Source: Planctomycetota bacterium
GTDB taxonomy: Bacteria; Planctomycetota; UBA1135; UBA2386
DNA length: 5,946 nucleotides
Direction of reading: 5' to 3'
NCBI GenBank assembly: GCA_003235605.1
Contig: QJVU01000657.1
Location: 1-5,946, forward strand
Position numbers and translations under genes: made by a program. Under the pieces are notes generated by a model, which ran no database searches, was not told the origin of the DNA, and worked only from the letters and a program-made list of their open reading frames with translations. The stretch's first letter is position 1; each line of letters opens with the position of its first letter. Positions 1 through 5,946 of the stretch are shown here, in pieces.

Positions 1-417
1 CTCCCACTCCTTGGTGTACTTGAGCACCGACGTCCTGCAGTCGGCGTTGTACTTGTCGCTGCCGTACTCCAGGATCTTCCACCTGCAGGAGATGCCCAGC
101 TCCTTTTCGGCCTCCAACTCTGCTGGGAGGCCGTGGCAGTCCCAGCCGAAGCGCCGCTCCACCCGCCGGCCACGCATGGTCTGGTAGCGCGGCACCAGGT
201 CCTTCACATAGCCGGTGAGCAGGTGGCCGTAGTGCGGCAGGCCGTTGGCAAAGGGCGGCCCGTCATAGAAGACGTACTCGTTCTCGCCCTTGTCCCCGGC
301 CGGTCGCGACTCCACCGACTGCTGGAAGATGCGCTGTTCCTGCCAGTAGGCCAGCACCTGCTCTTCCAGGTCGGGAAAGCGGCGCTGCGGGTCGACATCC
401 GGGTAGGGCTTGCTCAT
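1..417 (-). CDS. ileS: Isoleucyl-tRNA synthetase, N-terminal part (IleRS2-like), cut by window edge
   Basis: The first 139 codons are present; the frame is open to base 1. The enzyme charges tRNA-Ile with isoleucine in the cytoplasm. Class I signatures seen: YDGPPFANG at residues 51-59, the ATP-binding HIGH motif as HYGH at 62-65, and FGWDCHGLP at 90-98. The context [11 protein letters not shown] followed by VERRFGWD is that of the eukaryotic/archaeal-like IleRS2 class rather than the E. coli-type enzyme, which reads roughly GSIHIGH and [10 protein letters not shown] (from memory of the families). The HYGH order is canonical, not the swapped GxHH form reported for some hyper-mupirocin-resistant IleRS2. 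The start at 417 gives the usual MSKPYP..D N-terminus and has a weak GAGAG eight to ten bases upstream; an in-frame ATG at 450 lacks a Shine-Dalgarno. The gene follows dinB by 46 bp. The KMSKS motif, editing domain and anticodon domain lie outside the window. Confidence 0.95.
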   Translation of the reverse strand, partial: MSKPYPDVDPQRRFPDLEEQVLAYWQEQRIFQQSVESRPAGDKGENEYVFYDGPPFANGLPHYGHLLTGYVKDLVPRYQTMRGRRVERRFGWDCHGLPAELEAEKELGISCRWKILEYGSDKYNADCRTSVLKYTKEWE

Positions 418-463
418 GGCCGGGCTCTCGCAGAGTGTTGCCGCAGCCATCGGGAATTGCAAA

Positions 464-1627
464 CTAGCCGTGGGTGCGCCGGTCCGGGAGCTTGCTGCCG
501 CCATGGCGGATTGCGTCCTCTCCGAAGCGATCCCGGATCTTGTCCATCGCCTCGAGCAGCCGGTCCTGGGGATGTTCCTGGTCCGCGGCCAGGAGATCGG
601 CCACCGCCACACCCAACAGGCGCACCGGGGCCATCCGCTCCCGGGCACGATCGAACAGCGCGCGCACGGTCTGGTAGATGACCCGGTCGTCGTCGGTGGC
701 TTGCGGCAGCTTCTGCTGGCGGGTGCAGGTGGTGTAGTCCGGGTCCCGCAACTTCAACCGCACGACCCGACCGCTCAGGTGATTGTTCCGCAGACGGCGG
801 CCCACCAACCCGCTCAACTGCAACAGCACCTGGTGGCAGCGCTCGCGGGTCGCAAGATCCACATCGAAGGTCACCTCGTGGCTGATGGACCGGGCCTCGT
901 GATGGGGCTCCACCTCCCGGGGGTCGATGCCCTGGGCCAGGTGCCAGTAGTGATCACCCTGGTTCTCCCCCAACAGGCCGACCGCCTCCTCGAGGGAGAG
1001 ACGCTGCAGGTCGCCGATCCTCCTGAGCCCCAGGGCCGCGAACCGCTCGTTGGTCTTGGGCCCCACTCCCCAGAGGCGGGTGACCGGCATCTCCCTCAGG
1101 AACTCGCGCTCCCTGCCCGGTGGCACGACCACCAGGCCATCGGGCTTCCGGAGATCCGACGCCACCTTGGCCACGTACTTGGAGCTTGCCACTCCCACCG
1201 AGATCGTCAGCCGGGTGCGGGCCCGCACCGCGTCCTTGATCTTCCTGGCGATGGTCGGCCCGTCTCCGAACAGGGCCTCGCTTCCGGTCACGTCCAGGAA
1301 GGCCTCGTCCAGGGACAGGGGCTCCACCAGGGGCGTGAACTCCAGGAATACGTGGTGCACCTGCTCCGAGACCTGGGCATAGACCTCCATCCGCGGTGCC
1401 AGGAAGATCGCTTCCGGACAGAGGCGCTTGGCCTTGGCACTGGGCATTGCCGAGTGCACGCCGAACTTGCGGGACTCGTAGGAGGCCGCCGCGACCACGC
1501 CGCGGCGTCCTGTCCCCCCGACGATCACCGGCTTGCCGCGCAGGTCCGGATTGTCGCGCTGCTCGATGGATGCGTAGAAGGCATCCATGTCGCCATGCAG
1601 GATGGTCCGTGGCCAGGCTCGGGGCAT
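464..1627 (-). CDS. dinB: DNA polymerase IV, Y-family translesion polymerase
   Basis: This 387-residue protein has the usual DinB length. It copies past damaged bases with low fidelity. The palm begins with [15 protein letters not shown] (11-25): D13 matches the metal-binding D8 of E. coli DinB and Y18 sits at the steric-gate position, which excludes ribonucleotides. SLDEAFLD (105-112) supplies catalytic D107 and E108. The fingers motif [15 protein letters not shown] is at 48-62, [15 protein letters not shown] at 143-157, and the helix-hairpin-helix LWGVGPKT at 185-192. A little-finger domain covers about 240-345. The C-terminal stretch after [12 protein letters not shown] (337-348) lacks a clear QLxLF/QLxLGL sliding-clamp motif, but the following [18 protein letters not shown] is typical of many DinB C-termini. 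The gene starts five bases after the upstream stop codon, with a strong Shine-Dalgarno inside the end of that gene. No SOS (LexA) operator is visible directly upstream, as expected for an internal operon gene. Confidence 0.96.
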   Translation of the reverse strand: MPRAWPRTILHGDMDAFYASIEQRDNPDLRGKPVIVGGTGRRGVVAAASYESRKFGVHSAMPSAKAKRLCPEAIFLAPRMEVYAQVSEQVHHVFLEFTPLVEPLSLDEAFLDVTGSEALFGDGPTIARKIKDAVRARTRLTISVGVASSKYVAKVASDLRKPDGLVVVPPGREREFLREMPVTRLWGVGPKTNERFAALGLRRIGDLQRLSLEEAVGLLGENQGDHYWHLAQGIDPREVEPHHEARSISHEVTFDVDLATRERCHQVLLQLSGLVGRRLRNNHLSGRVVRLKLRDPDYTTCTRQQKLPQATDDDRVIYQTVRALFDRARERMAPVRLLGVAVADLLAADQEHPQDRLLEAMDKIRDRFGEDAIRHGGSKLPDRRTHG

Positions 1628-1632
1628 CCCGC

Positions 1633-3762
1633 CTACCTTCCGTGCCGTGGCGGCCCCATCTGCTGCAGCTGTTGCATCCGCCGCAGCTCGGGTCCGAGCT
1701 TCTGCTTCAGATCTCGCGGAAGCGCGGGGTCCCGCATGAGGTCCTGGTAGATCATGATCCCCTTCTCCATCTGGCCGCAGTTGATCAGGGAGGACCCGAG
1801 GAGGAGGTAGCCCTTGTAGGTGTTCTCCTGCTGGCGCATGGACTCCTTCAGGTTCGGCAGGGCAAGGCCCAGGGTCTGCGCCACGGTCTGGTAGTCGCGG
1901 AAGGCGTTGGGGTTGTTCTCGCTGGCGGCAATCTGGTAGAGCATGCCTCCGAGGAAGAGGTTGACCTCCGCATCGTAGGAGAAGTTCTCGCGTCCCTGCT
2001 CGAACAGCTCCCGGACCTTCTCCACCGGGAGCTTGCGCGGCGCCAGGGGAGCCAGGTAGGTGTAGACCTCCCGGTTGCGCTTGCCGCCAGGCGCCTCGAA
2101 GGCCTGGAGCAGGGCCTGTACGCCGTCAGCCTCGTTGCCCAACTCCAGTTGGGCAAGCCCCATGCTGCTGTAGGCGTAGGGCAACACGCCGGAGGCGTCG
2201 AGGATCTTCTTGTCGCACGCGAGGGCCTGCTGGCAGACCTCGATGACCTTGTGCCACTGCTTGAGCTCCATGTACTGGTGGGCCAGGCTCACCCAGGCCA
2301 GGGGGAAGTCCCTCTGGAGATCGAGTGCCTTGCGGATGTGCTCTTCGGCCTTGGGCAGGTTGTTGCGGCCTCCGGAGCCGTACATCGTCGCCGCCTTGAG
2401 GTGCAGGTCGGCGCACTCCGGGTGCACCTCCACATCGTTGAGGAACAGGGAATCGTTGCTCTTCCAGACACCGTTGCGCTCGACGATCATCCATACCGAG
2501 GCGGTCATCCAGACAGAGAGCGCCGCCATCGCGGCGACGAGCAGCTTCGGCCGCCGCAGCAGCCACGGCAGCAGCGCCGCGGGCAGCAGGCAGATCCCCA
2601 GGCTGGGGGTGTAGTAGAGACGCTCGCCCAGGATCGTTCCGATGGGCATGGGCACGTTGGAGGTGATGAAGCTGAACCCCAGGAACGTGGCCATCCCCAG
2701 GAAGAGCAGGGGGGAGCGCCGGGCGTAGATCAGCCCCAACACCAGGAACCCCACCAGGGCAGAGAGCGCTCCCAAGAACGCCGGGTCGAGGGGTGAGTGC
2801 ACGAGGTCGAAGACCTTCTGGCTGTAGAGACAGCAGAGGGAGAACGGCGCGAAGCACAGGCCCAGGGCATAGCCCCAGACCTTGATACCCGTCAGGATGC
2901 GGGTCAGGGCACCGGTGAGGTAGAGGGGGTTGGAGGAGTAGGCGGCTCCCACGAGGTCCTCACTCCATCTGAAATAGATCACCCAGATGCGCAGCACCAG
3001 CCATACCGTCAGGGGGATCAGCGTCACCAGCAGGAACGGCGCCAGGCGCGGGGCCCAGGTATCCCAGATCGGCTTGTCGGGGTCCCGGATCCAGGCTTTG
3101 GCCAGCAGATAGCAGGGCACGTACGGGACCCAGATCAGGCCACTCTCCTTGGAGCAGAACGCCAGGAAGAACAGCGCCCCTGCGAAGGCATACCGCCATG
3201 AGCCACCCCGGACGAGCCAGATCACCGCCTGGGCTCCGAAGCAGAACGAGAACAGCTCCGCGCGACCGATGACGCTCGCCACCACCTCGCTGTGGATTGC
3301 GTGGAGGCCGAACAGCAGCCCGGTCAGCAACGCGGCAAAGCCGCCGGCTCCCAGCCAGACCACCATCTGCATCACCAGCCAGGTCGCCCACACCTGCAGC
3401 AGCACGTTGATGACATGGTGCGGCGTGGCCTCCCACTCCGGAGGCAGGAACGGCTTGCTGATGAGGTTGTAGGTGAGCGCGTAGCTGTAGACCGTCACCG
3501 GGCGGTAGAGACCGTCGTTGCCGCGCTCGGGCCACCAGTAATACGTCTGGAAGTAGAAGAGCGGGGATTGCCACTGTTCCATCACCGGGTCCGGCTCGCC
3601 GGTCTTGACGACCACGGACTTCGCCAGGGGCTCGTCGTCCATGGCGTAGCCGTTGCCCATGCACGGCGCGTAGACGACGAACGTCAACAGCAGGACCAGT
3701 CCCACGTGCAGGGGCCGGGGTCTATCGAGGTGAGCCACGCTAGCGCTGCCCCCTGAGTGCAT
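1633..3762 (-). CDS. TMTC-like (DUF1736) polytopic membrane glycosyltransferase with C-terminal TPRs, paralogue B
   Basis: The 709-residue protein has a GT-C type membrane half (about 18-425) and a soluble TPR half (about 440-690). Seen: first membrane helix at 18-33, then AMDDEP with the acidic pair D42/D43 in the first external loop; GLYRPVTV (84-91); HAIHSEVV (154-161) followed by GRAELF (166-171); SKES (204-207); SNPLYL (277-282); and GERLYYTPSLGICLLPA (379-395). These fall in the same order as in animal TMTC proteins (CAZy GT105, O-mannosyltransferases of cadherins). TPR-like helices include 490-519, 528-559 and 648-679. By analogy it uses a polyprenyl-phosphate sugar and modifies an exported protein; sugar and acceptor are unknown. 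ATG 3762 has GGGAG seven bases upstream and overlaps the previous gene by 23 bp; GTG 3738 (701 residues, AGGGGG ten bases upstream) is a real alternative. The more upstream ATG 3828 is unlikely because it has a poor ribosome site and an 89-bp overlap. Confidence 0.88.
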   Translation of the reverse strand: MHSGGSASVAHLDRPRPLHVGLVLLLTFVVYAPCMGNGYAMDDEPLAKSVVVKTGEPDPVMEQWQSPLFYFQTYYWWPERGNDGLYRPVTVYSYALTYNLISKPFLPPEWEATPHHVINVLLQVWATWLVMQMVVWLGAGGFAALLTGLLFGLHAIHSEVVASVIGRAELFSFCFGAQAVIWLVRGGSWRYAFAGALFFLAFCSKESGLIWVPYVPCYLLAKAWIRDPDKPIWDTWAPRLAPFLLVTLIPLTVWLVLRIWVIYFRWSEDLVGAAYSSNPLYLTGALTRILTGIKVWGYALGLCFAPFSLCCLYSQKVFDLVHSPLDPAFLGALSALVGFLVLGLIYARRSPLLFLGMATFLGFSFITSNVPMPIGTILGERLYYTPSLGICLLPAALLPWLLRRPKLLVAAMAALSVWMTASVWMIVERNGVWKSNDSLFLNDVEVHPECADLHLKAATMYGSGGRNNLPKAEEHIRKALDLQRDFPLAWVSLAHQYMELKQWHKVIEVCQQALACDKKILDASGVLPYAYSSMGLAQLELGNEADGVQALLQAFEAPGGKRNREVYTYLAPLAPRKLPVEKVRELFEQGRENFSYDAEVNLFLGGMLYQIAASENNPNAFRDYQTVAQTLGLALPNLKESMRQQENTYKGYLLLGSSLINCGQMEKGIMIYQDLMRDPALPRDLKQKLGPELRRMQQLQQMGPPRHGR
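1636..1641 (-). promoter_or_regulatory. dinB Shine-Dalgarno, overlapping end of upstream gene
   Basis: Read on the minus strand, GGAAGG lies eight bases before the dinB ATG (1627-1625). The TAG stop of the upstream membrane protein (1635-1633) falls between this site and the ATG. Ribosomes finishing the upstream gene would therefore end on the dinB initiation site, which suggests translational coupling. This also confirms the dinB start. Confidence 0.75.
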
Positions 3763-5776
3763 GGAGGCGCTCCCGGGCCTTGTCGCGGAGGTCGGGGGGC
3801 GAGCCAGGATCGTTGGCCAGCTCCCCATAGACCCGTCTGGCCACGGCGATCTGCTGCAGCCGCTCCAGGGTGTGGGCGTAGTACAGCTTGGCGACGCGGA
3901 CGTTGCCCGCGGTGCTCTGTTGCGGCCGCAGGTTCGCGAGCGCCCACTCCAGGGCCCCCGCCACCCGCGGCGGATCCAGATTGGCCTGGTAGCCCATGCC
4001 GCCCAGGTAGAGGATCAGTTCCGGATCAGCCCGGAACAGCTGCAGCCCCTGTTCGAAGAGCTCACGCACCTCGGCCTGAGGCAGCACTTTCCCGCAGAAC
4101 GCCAAGAGCTCCATCCAGGCCTCGCGGTACCCCGGCTGCTCGCGGATTGCCGCCCTGAACGCTGCTGCTGCCTTCTTGCCGTCCTTGAGCTGGAGCCAGC
4201 ACTTCCCCATGTTGGCGTGGGCGAGGGGCGCGGCACCTGACGGCCCCAGGTACCTGCTGTCCAACACGTGCTGGTACTTCTTGATGGCCTGCTCCCACTG
4301 GCCCTGCTCCATCTGGATGTTCCCCATGTCCAGCCAGGCCAACGGGTACTCCTTGTCCAGATTCACGGCCTTGACCAGCAGGTCCATGGCCTTGCCCAGG
4401 TCCTTCTTCTCTCCGCGCATGTAGACATCCGCGGCCTTGCGGTGGAGATCGATGGACTTGGGCTGCACCTTCACGTCGTTCTCGAACAGCGTCTCGTCGT
4501 CCTTCCAGACGAAGTTGCGGTGCAGGATCACCGCGCAGCAGGCAGAGGTCCAGAATAGCAGGATCAGCATGAGGACCTGCTGGTGCCGCGGCCGCAGCCG
4601 TGGCAACAGGATCGCCGGCAGCAGGCAGATGCCGAGGCTGGGCGTGTAATAGAGGCGCTCGCCGAACACCGTGCCGATGGCCTTGGGAACGTTGGAAACA
4701 CTGAAGCTGAAGCCCAGGAACAGGGCCATGGCCAGGAACAGCAGTGGCAAACGTCGGGCGTGGCGGAGTCCCAGGAACAGGAACGACAGCAGCGCCGCGG
4801 CGGACGCCGCAAAGCCCCAGTCCAAAGGCGTCTCGACGAGCTGGAACACCACAGCGCTGTAGATACAAGCCAGGGAAAAGGGTGCGAAGCACTTGTAGAG
4901 CCCGTACCCCCAGATCTTGATGGCGGTCAGGACCCGGGTCCCGGTGGATGCGAAGGCCAACTCGTTCATGGAGAACGCCGTCCGCAGCTGGCTGCCCCCG
5001 ACCACGGACCACCGCAGGTACGCCCATGCCCCGAGGGGCACCAGCAGCACAGTCAGCAATCTCTCGAGGTCGGCCTTCACCACCTGCCCCACCCCGATGC
5101 CGGGATCACGCAGAAAGGCGCGGGCCAGCAGGTAGCAGGGCAAGAAAGGAAACCAGGCCACCGCGCTCTCCTTGGAACAGACTGCCAGGAACAACAGCAC
5201 CGCGGCACCCACGGAGCGCCAGCCTCCCCCGCCCACGAACCACAGCACCGCCTGGGCGCCAAAGCAGAAACCGAACAACTCCGCCCGCCCCACGATGCTG
5301 GCCACCACCTCGCTGTGGATGGCGTGCAGGCCGAAGAGGATCGTGGTGAGCAGGGCGGCGCGGACGGGCACCCCGAGGTTCAGCAGCATCTGCAGAACCA
5401 GCCACGTCGCCCAGACATGCAGGAGAACGTTGACGAGATGGTGGGGGAACGCCTCCCAGTCCGGCGGCAGCAGCCTGCCCACGAGGTTGTAGGTCAGGGC
5501 AAAACTCCAGACCGTGACCGGCCGGTACAGGCCGCCGGTGGGCTGATGGGGGTACCAGTAGTGGTGGGAGAAGTAGAAGATCGGCGACTGCCATTTCCCG
5601 ATCGCCTCGTCGGTGTCGTCCGTGCCGTGCTCCCGCTGCAACGACTCCGCCAAAGGCTGGTCGTCCATCGGGAAGCCGTTGCCCACGGTGGGCAGGTACA
5701 CCAGCAGCACGATCGCCAGCAGTGCCAGGATCTGTTTCGTGCCGGGCCGGCCAGCCTGTGGGGTCGAGGAGTTCAT
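3740..5776 (-). CDS. TMTC-like (DUF1736) polytopic membrane glycosyltransferase with C-terminal TPRs, paralogue A
   Basis: This 678-residue protein is collinear with its downstream neighbour and clearly a paralogue. The membrane half spans about 15-418: first helix at 15-32, FPMDDQPLAE with acidic pair D38/D39, GLYRPVTVWSFALTYNL (82-98), HAIHSEVVASIVGRAELF (151-168), SKES (201-204), RVLTAIKIWGYGLYK (281-295), and GERLYYTPSLGICLLPA (372-388). The order matches TMTC/DUF1736 proteins, whose GT-C fold moves sugar from a lipid carrier on the outer membrane face; this function is inferred. The C-terminal half carries TPR-like repeats, clearest at 481-506 and 519-550, plus a VRELFEQG segment (570-577) shared with the paralogue. 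The start is well fixed: an in-frame TGA lies immediately before the ATG and another nine bases further up. No strong Shine-Dalgarno precedes it, unlike the downstream genes. It is the first gene of the minus-strand run. Confidence 0.9.
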   Translation of the reverse strand: MNSSTPQAGRPGTKQILALLAIVLLVYLPTVGNGFPMDDQPLAESLQREHGTDDTDEAIGKWQSPIFYFSHHYWYPHQPTGGLYRPVTVWSFALTYNLVGRLLPPDWEAFPHHLVNVLLHVWATWLVLQMLLNLGVPVRAALLTTILFGLHAIHSEVVASIVGRAELFGFCFGAQAVLWFVGGGGWRSVGAAVLLFLAVCSKESAVAWFPFLPCYLLARAFLRDPGIGVGQVVKADLERLLTVLLVPLGAWAYLRWSVVGGSQLRTAFSMNELAFASTGTRVLTAIKIWGYGLYKCFAPFSLACIYSAVVFQLVETPLDWGFAASAAALLSFLFLGLRHARRLPLLFLAMALFLGFSFSVSNVPKAIGTVFGERLYYTPSLGICLLPAILLPRLRPRHQQVLMLILLFWTSACCAVILHRNFVWKDDETLFENDVKVQPKSIDLHRKAADVYMRGEKKDLGKAMDLLVKAVNLDKEYPLAWLDMGNIQMEQGQWEQAIKKYQHVLDSRYLGPSGAAPLAHANMGKCWLQLKDGKKAAAAFRAAIREQPGYREAWMELLAFCGKVLPQAEVRELFEQGLQLFRADPELILYLGGMGYQANLDPPRVAGALEWALANLRPQQSTAGNVRVAKLYYAHTLERLQQIAVARRVYGELANDPGSPPDLRDKARERLHALRGQR

Positions 5777-5851
5777 TCAGCGCGCTCAAAACATAACCCG
5801 GAGTGCTATCCTGCGGCCCCCTGTCTGCGGGTGAACACCTCGGAGCCCGGC
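5777..5851. promoter_or_regulatory. Divergent intergenic region between the TMTC-like operon and a Tat-signal gene
   Basis: This 75-bp gap is the only plausible place for promoters of both divergent units. On the plus strand TGCTATCCT (5804-5812) resembles an extended -10 element; it would start a transcript near 5819 and leave a leader of about 30 bases. No good -35 is seen. On the minus strand TATGTT (5795-5790) is a weak -10 candidate that would give an almost leaderless transcript. The region also holds the 8-bp palindrome AGCGCGCT (5779-5786) and a direct repeat of CTGCGG (5811-5816 and 5825-5830). Promoter positions are guesses; the divergent arrangement is what the sequence shows. Confidence 0.35.
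5842..5845 (+). promoter_or_regulatory. Shine-Dalgarno of the plus-strand Tat-signal gene
   Basis: GGAG lies six bases before ATG 5852. It favours this start over the in-frame GTG at 5831, which has no ribosome site. Confidence 0.6.
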
Positions 5852-5946
5852 ATGGACCCAAACACCACCACCGACCGACGCGGCTTCCTGTCCACGTTGA
5901 CCTTCACCTTGGGATCGGTGCCGGTCCTCGGAGGCCTTGTCGTAGC
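5852..5946 (+). CDS. Tat-signal (twin-arginine) protein N-terminus, possibly a Rieske iron-sulfur protein; cut by window edge
   Basis: Only 31 full codons are visible. The protein starts MDPNTTTDRRGFL and continues into a moderately hydrophobic stretch rich in Ser, Thr, Gly, Val and Leu to the window edge. RRGFL at residues 9-13 fits the twin-arginine consensus (S/T)RRxFLK, so the folded product is probably exported by the Tat system, either cleaved or kept as a membrane anchor. Such N-termini occur in Rieske subunits of cytochrome bc complexes, where the sequence stays as an uncleaved anchor, and in many secreted redox or hydrolytic enzymes. The visible part cannot decide between them; Rieske is only a guess. 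It is divergent from the TMTC-like operon, with 75 bp between the start codons, and has a GGAG ribosome site. Confidence 0.7.
   Translation, partial: MDPNTTTDRRGFLSTLTFTLGSVPVLGGLVV

Noticed and set aside
418..463. Possible terminator or promoter between dinB and ileS
   Set aside because: The 46-bp gap shows no GC-rich hairpin with a following T run on the minus strand and no convincing -35/-10 pair.
410..1750. Long plus-strand open frame (446 codons) opposite dinB
   Set aside because: It is antisense to a gene with full DinB motifs, its translation is low-complexity (His, Gln, Gly, Pro, Leu-rich) without a recognisable domain, and it starts inside the ileS start region. Such frames are common in GC-rich DNA.
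1396..2796. Long plus-strand open frame (466 codons) opposite paralogue B
   Set aside because: Antisense shadow of the TMTC-like gene; Gln, Glu, His and Arg-rich translation mirrors the TPR coding strand, and no ribosome site or domain is seen.
2126..2857. Minus-strand open frame (243 codons) inside paralogue B
   Set aside because: Same-strand out-of-frame shadow, Pro/Ala/Arg-rich; the TMTC-like frame carries the conserved motifs across this region without interruption.
4062..5027. Minus-strand open frame (321 codons) inside paralogue A
   Set aside because: Out-of-frame shadow with no domain; the main frame is continuous and conserved with paralogue B.
1633..5776. Tandem paralogues as the product of an insertion sequence or a recent duplication
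   Set aside because: No terminal inverted repeats, target-site repeats or transposase were seen, and the two proteins have diverged too far for a recent copy.
5106..5861. Minus-strand open frame (251 codons) starting near 5861
   Set aside because: It spans the divergent intergenic region and overlaps the plus-strand start, and its sequence is an Arg/Pro/Gly-rich shadow of paralogue A.
1..5946. CRISPR arrays, tRNA/rRNA genes, phage or defence genes
   Set aside because: No regularly spaced repeats, no structured RNA genes and no defence-type motifs were recognised; nearly all of the window is accounted for by the five coding regions.

Overview
The window is GC-rich, densely coded bacterial chromosome. 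On the minus strand lies a compact run of four genes, transcribed from position 5776 down through position 1: two tandem, related membrane glycosyltransferase-like proteins with C-terminal TPRs (TMTC/DUF1736 type), then the translesion polymerase dinB, then the 5' end of an isoleucyl-tRNA synthetase gene (ileS) that runs off the left edge. A fifth gene starts on the plus strand at 5852 and runs off the right edge; only a twin-arginine signal/anchor is visible. Good Shine-Dalgarno sequences, overlapping or nearly touching genes and the absence of introns all say bacterium. The synthetase resembles the eukaryotic/archaeal-like IleRS2 class, and the large TPR-GT-C proteins are common in environmental lineages such as Planctomycetota, Myxococcota and their relatives, but the phylum cannot be fixed from this sequence.

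Layout: 1-417 ileS N-terminus (minus); 418-463 short spacer with no terminator-like hairpin; 464-1627 dinB (minus); 1628-1632 five-base gap; 1633-3762 TMTC-like paralogue B (minus); 3740-5776 TMTC-like paralogue A (minus), overlapping B by 23 bp; 5777-5851 divergent intergenic region; 5852-5946 Tat-signal protein N-terminus (plus). The tight spacing suggests one minus-strand transcript.

The two TMTC-like proteins very probably act together or in parallel at the cytoplasmic membrane, transferring a lipid-linked sugar to protein or glycan acceptors on the outside, with the TPR domain aiding acceptor recognition. dinB and ileS are housekeeping/stress genes that seem merely to share the transcript. 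No defence system, mobile element, CRISPR array or RNA gene was found. The most notable points are the tandem TMTC-like pair, its shared departure from a family motif, and the IleRS2-type synthetase.
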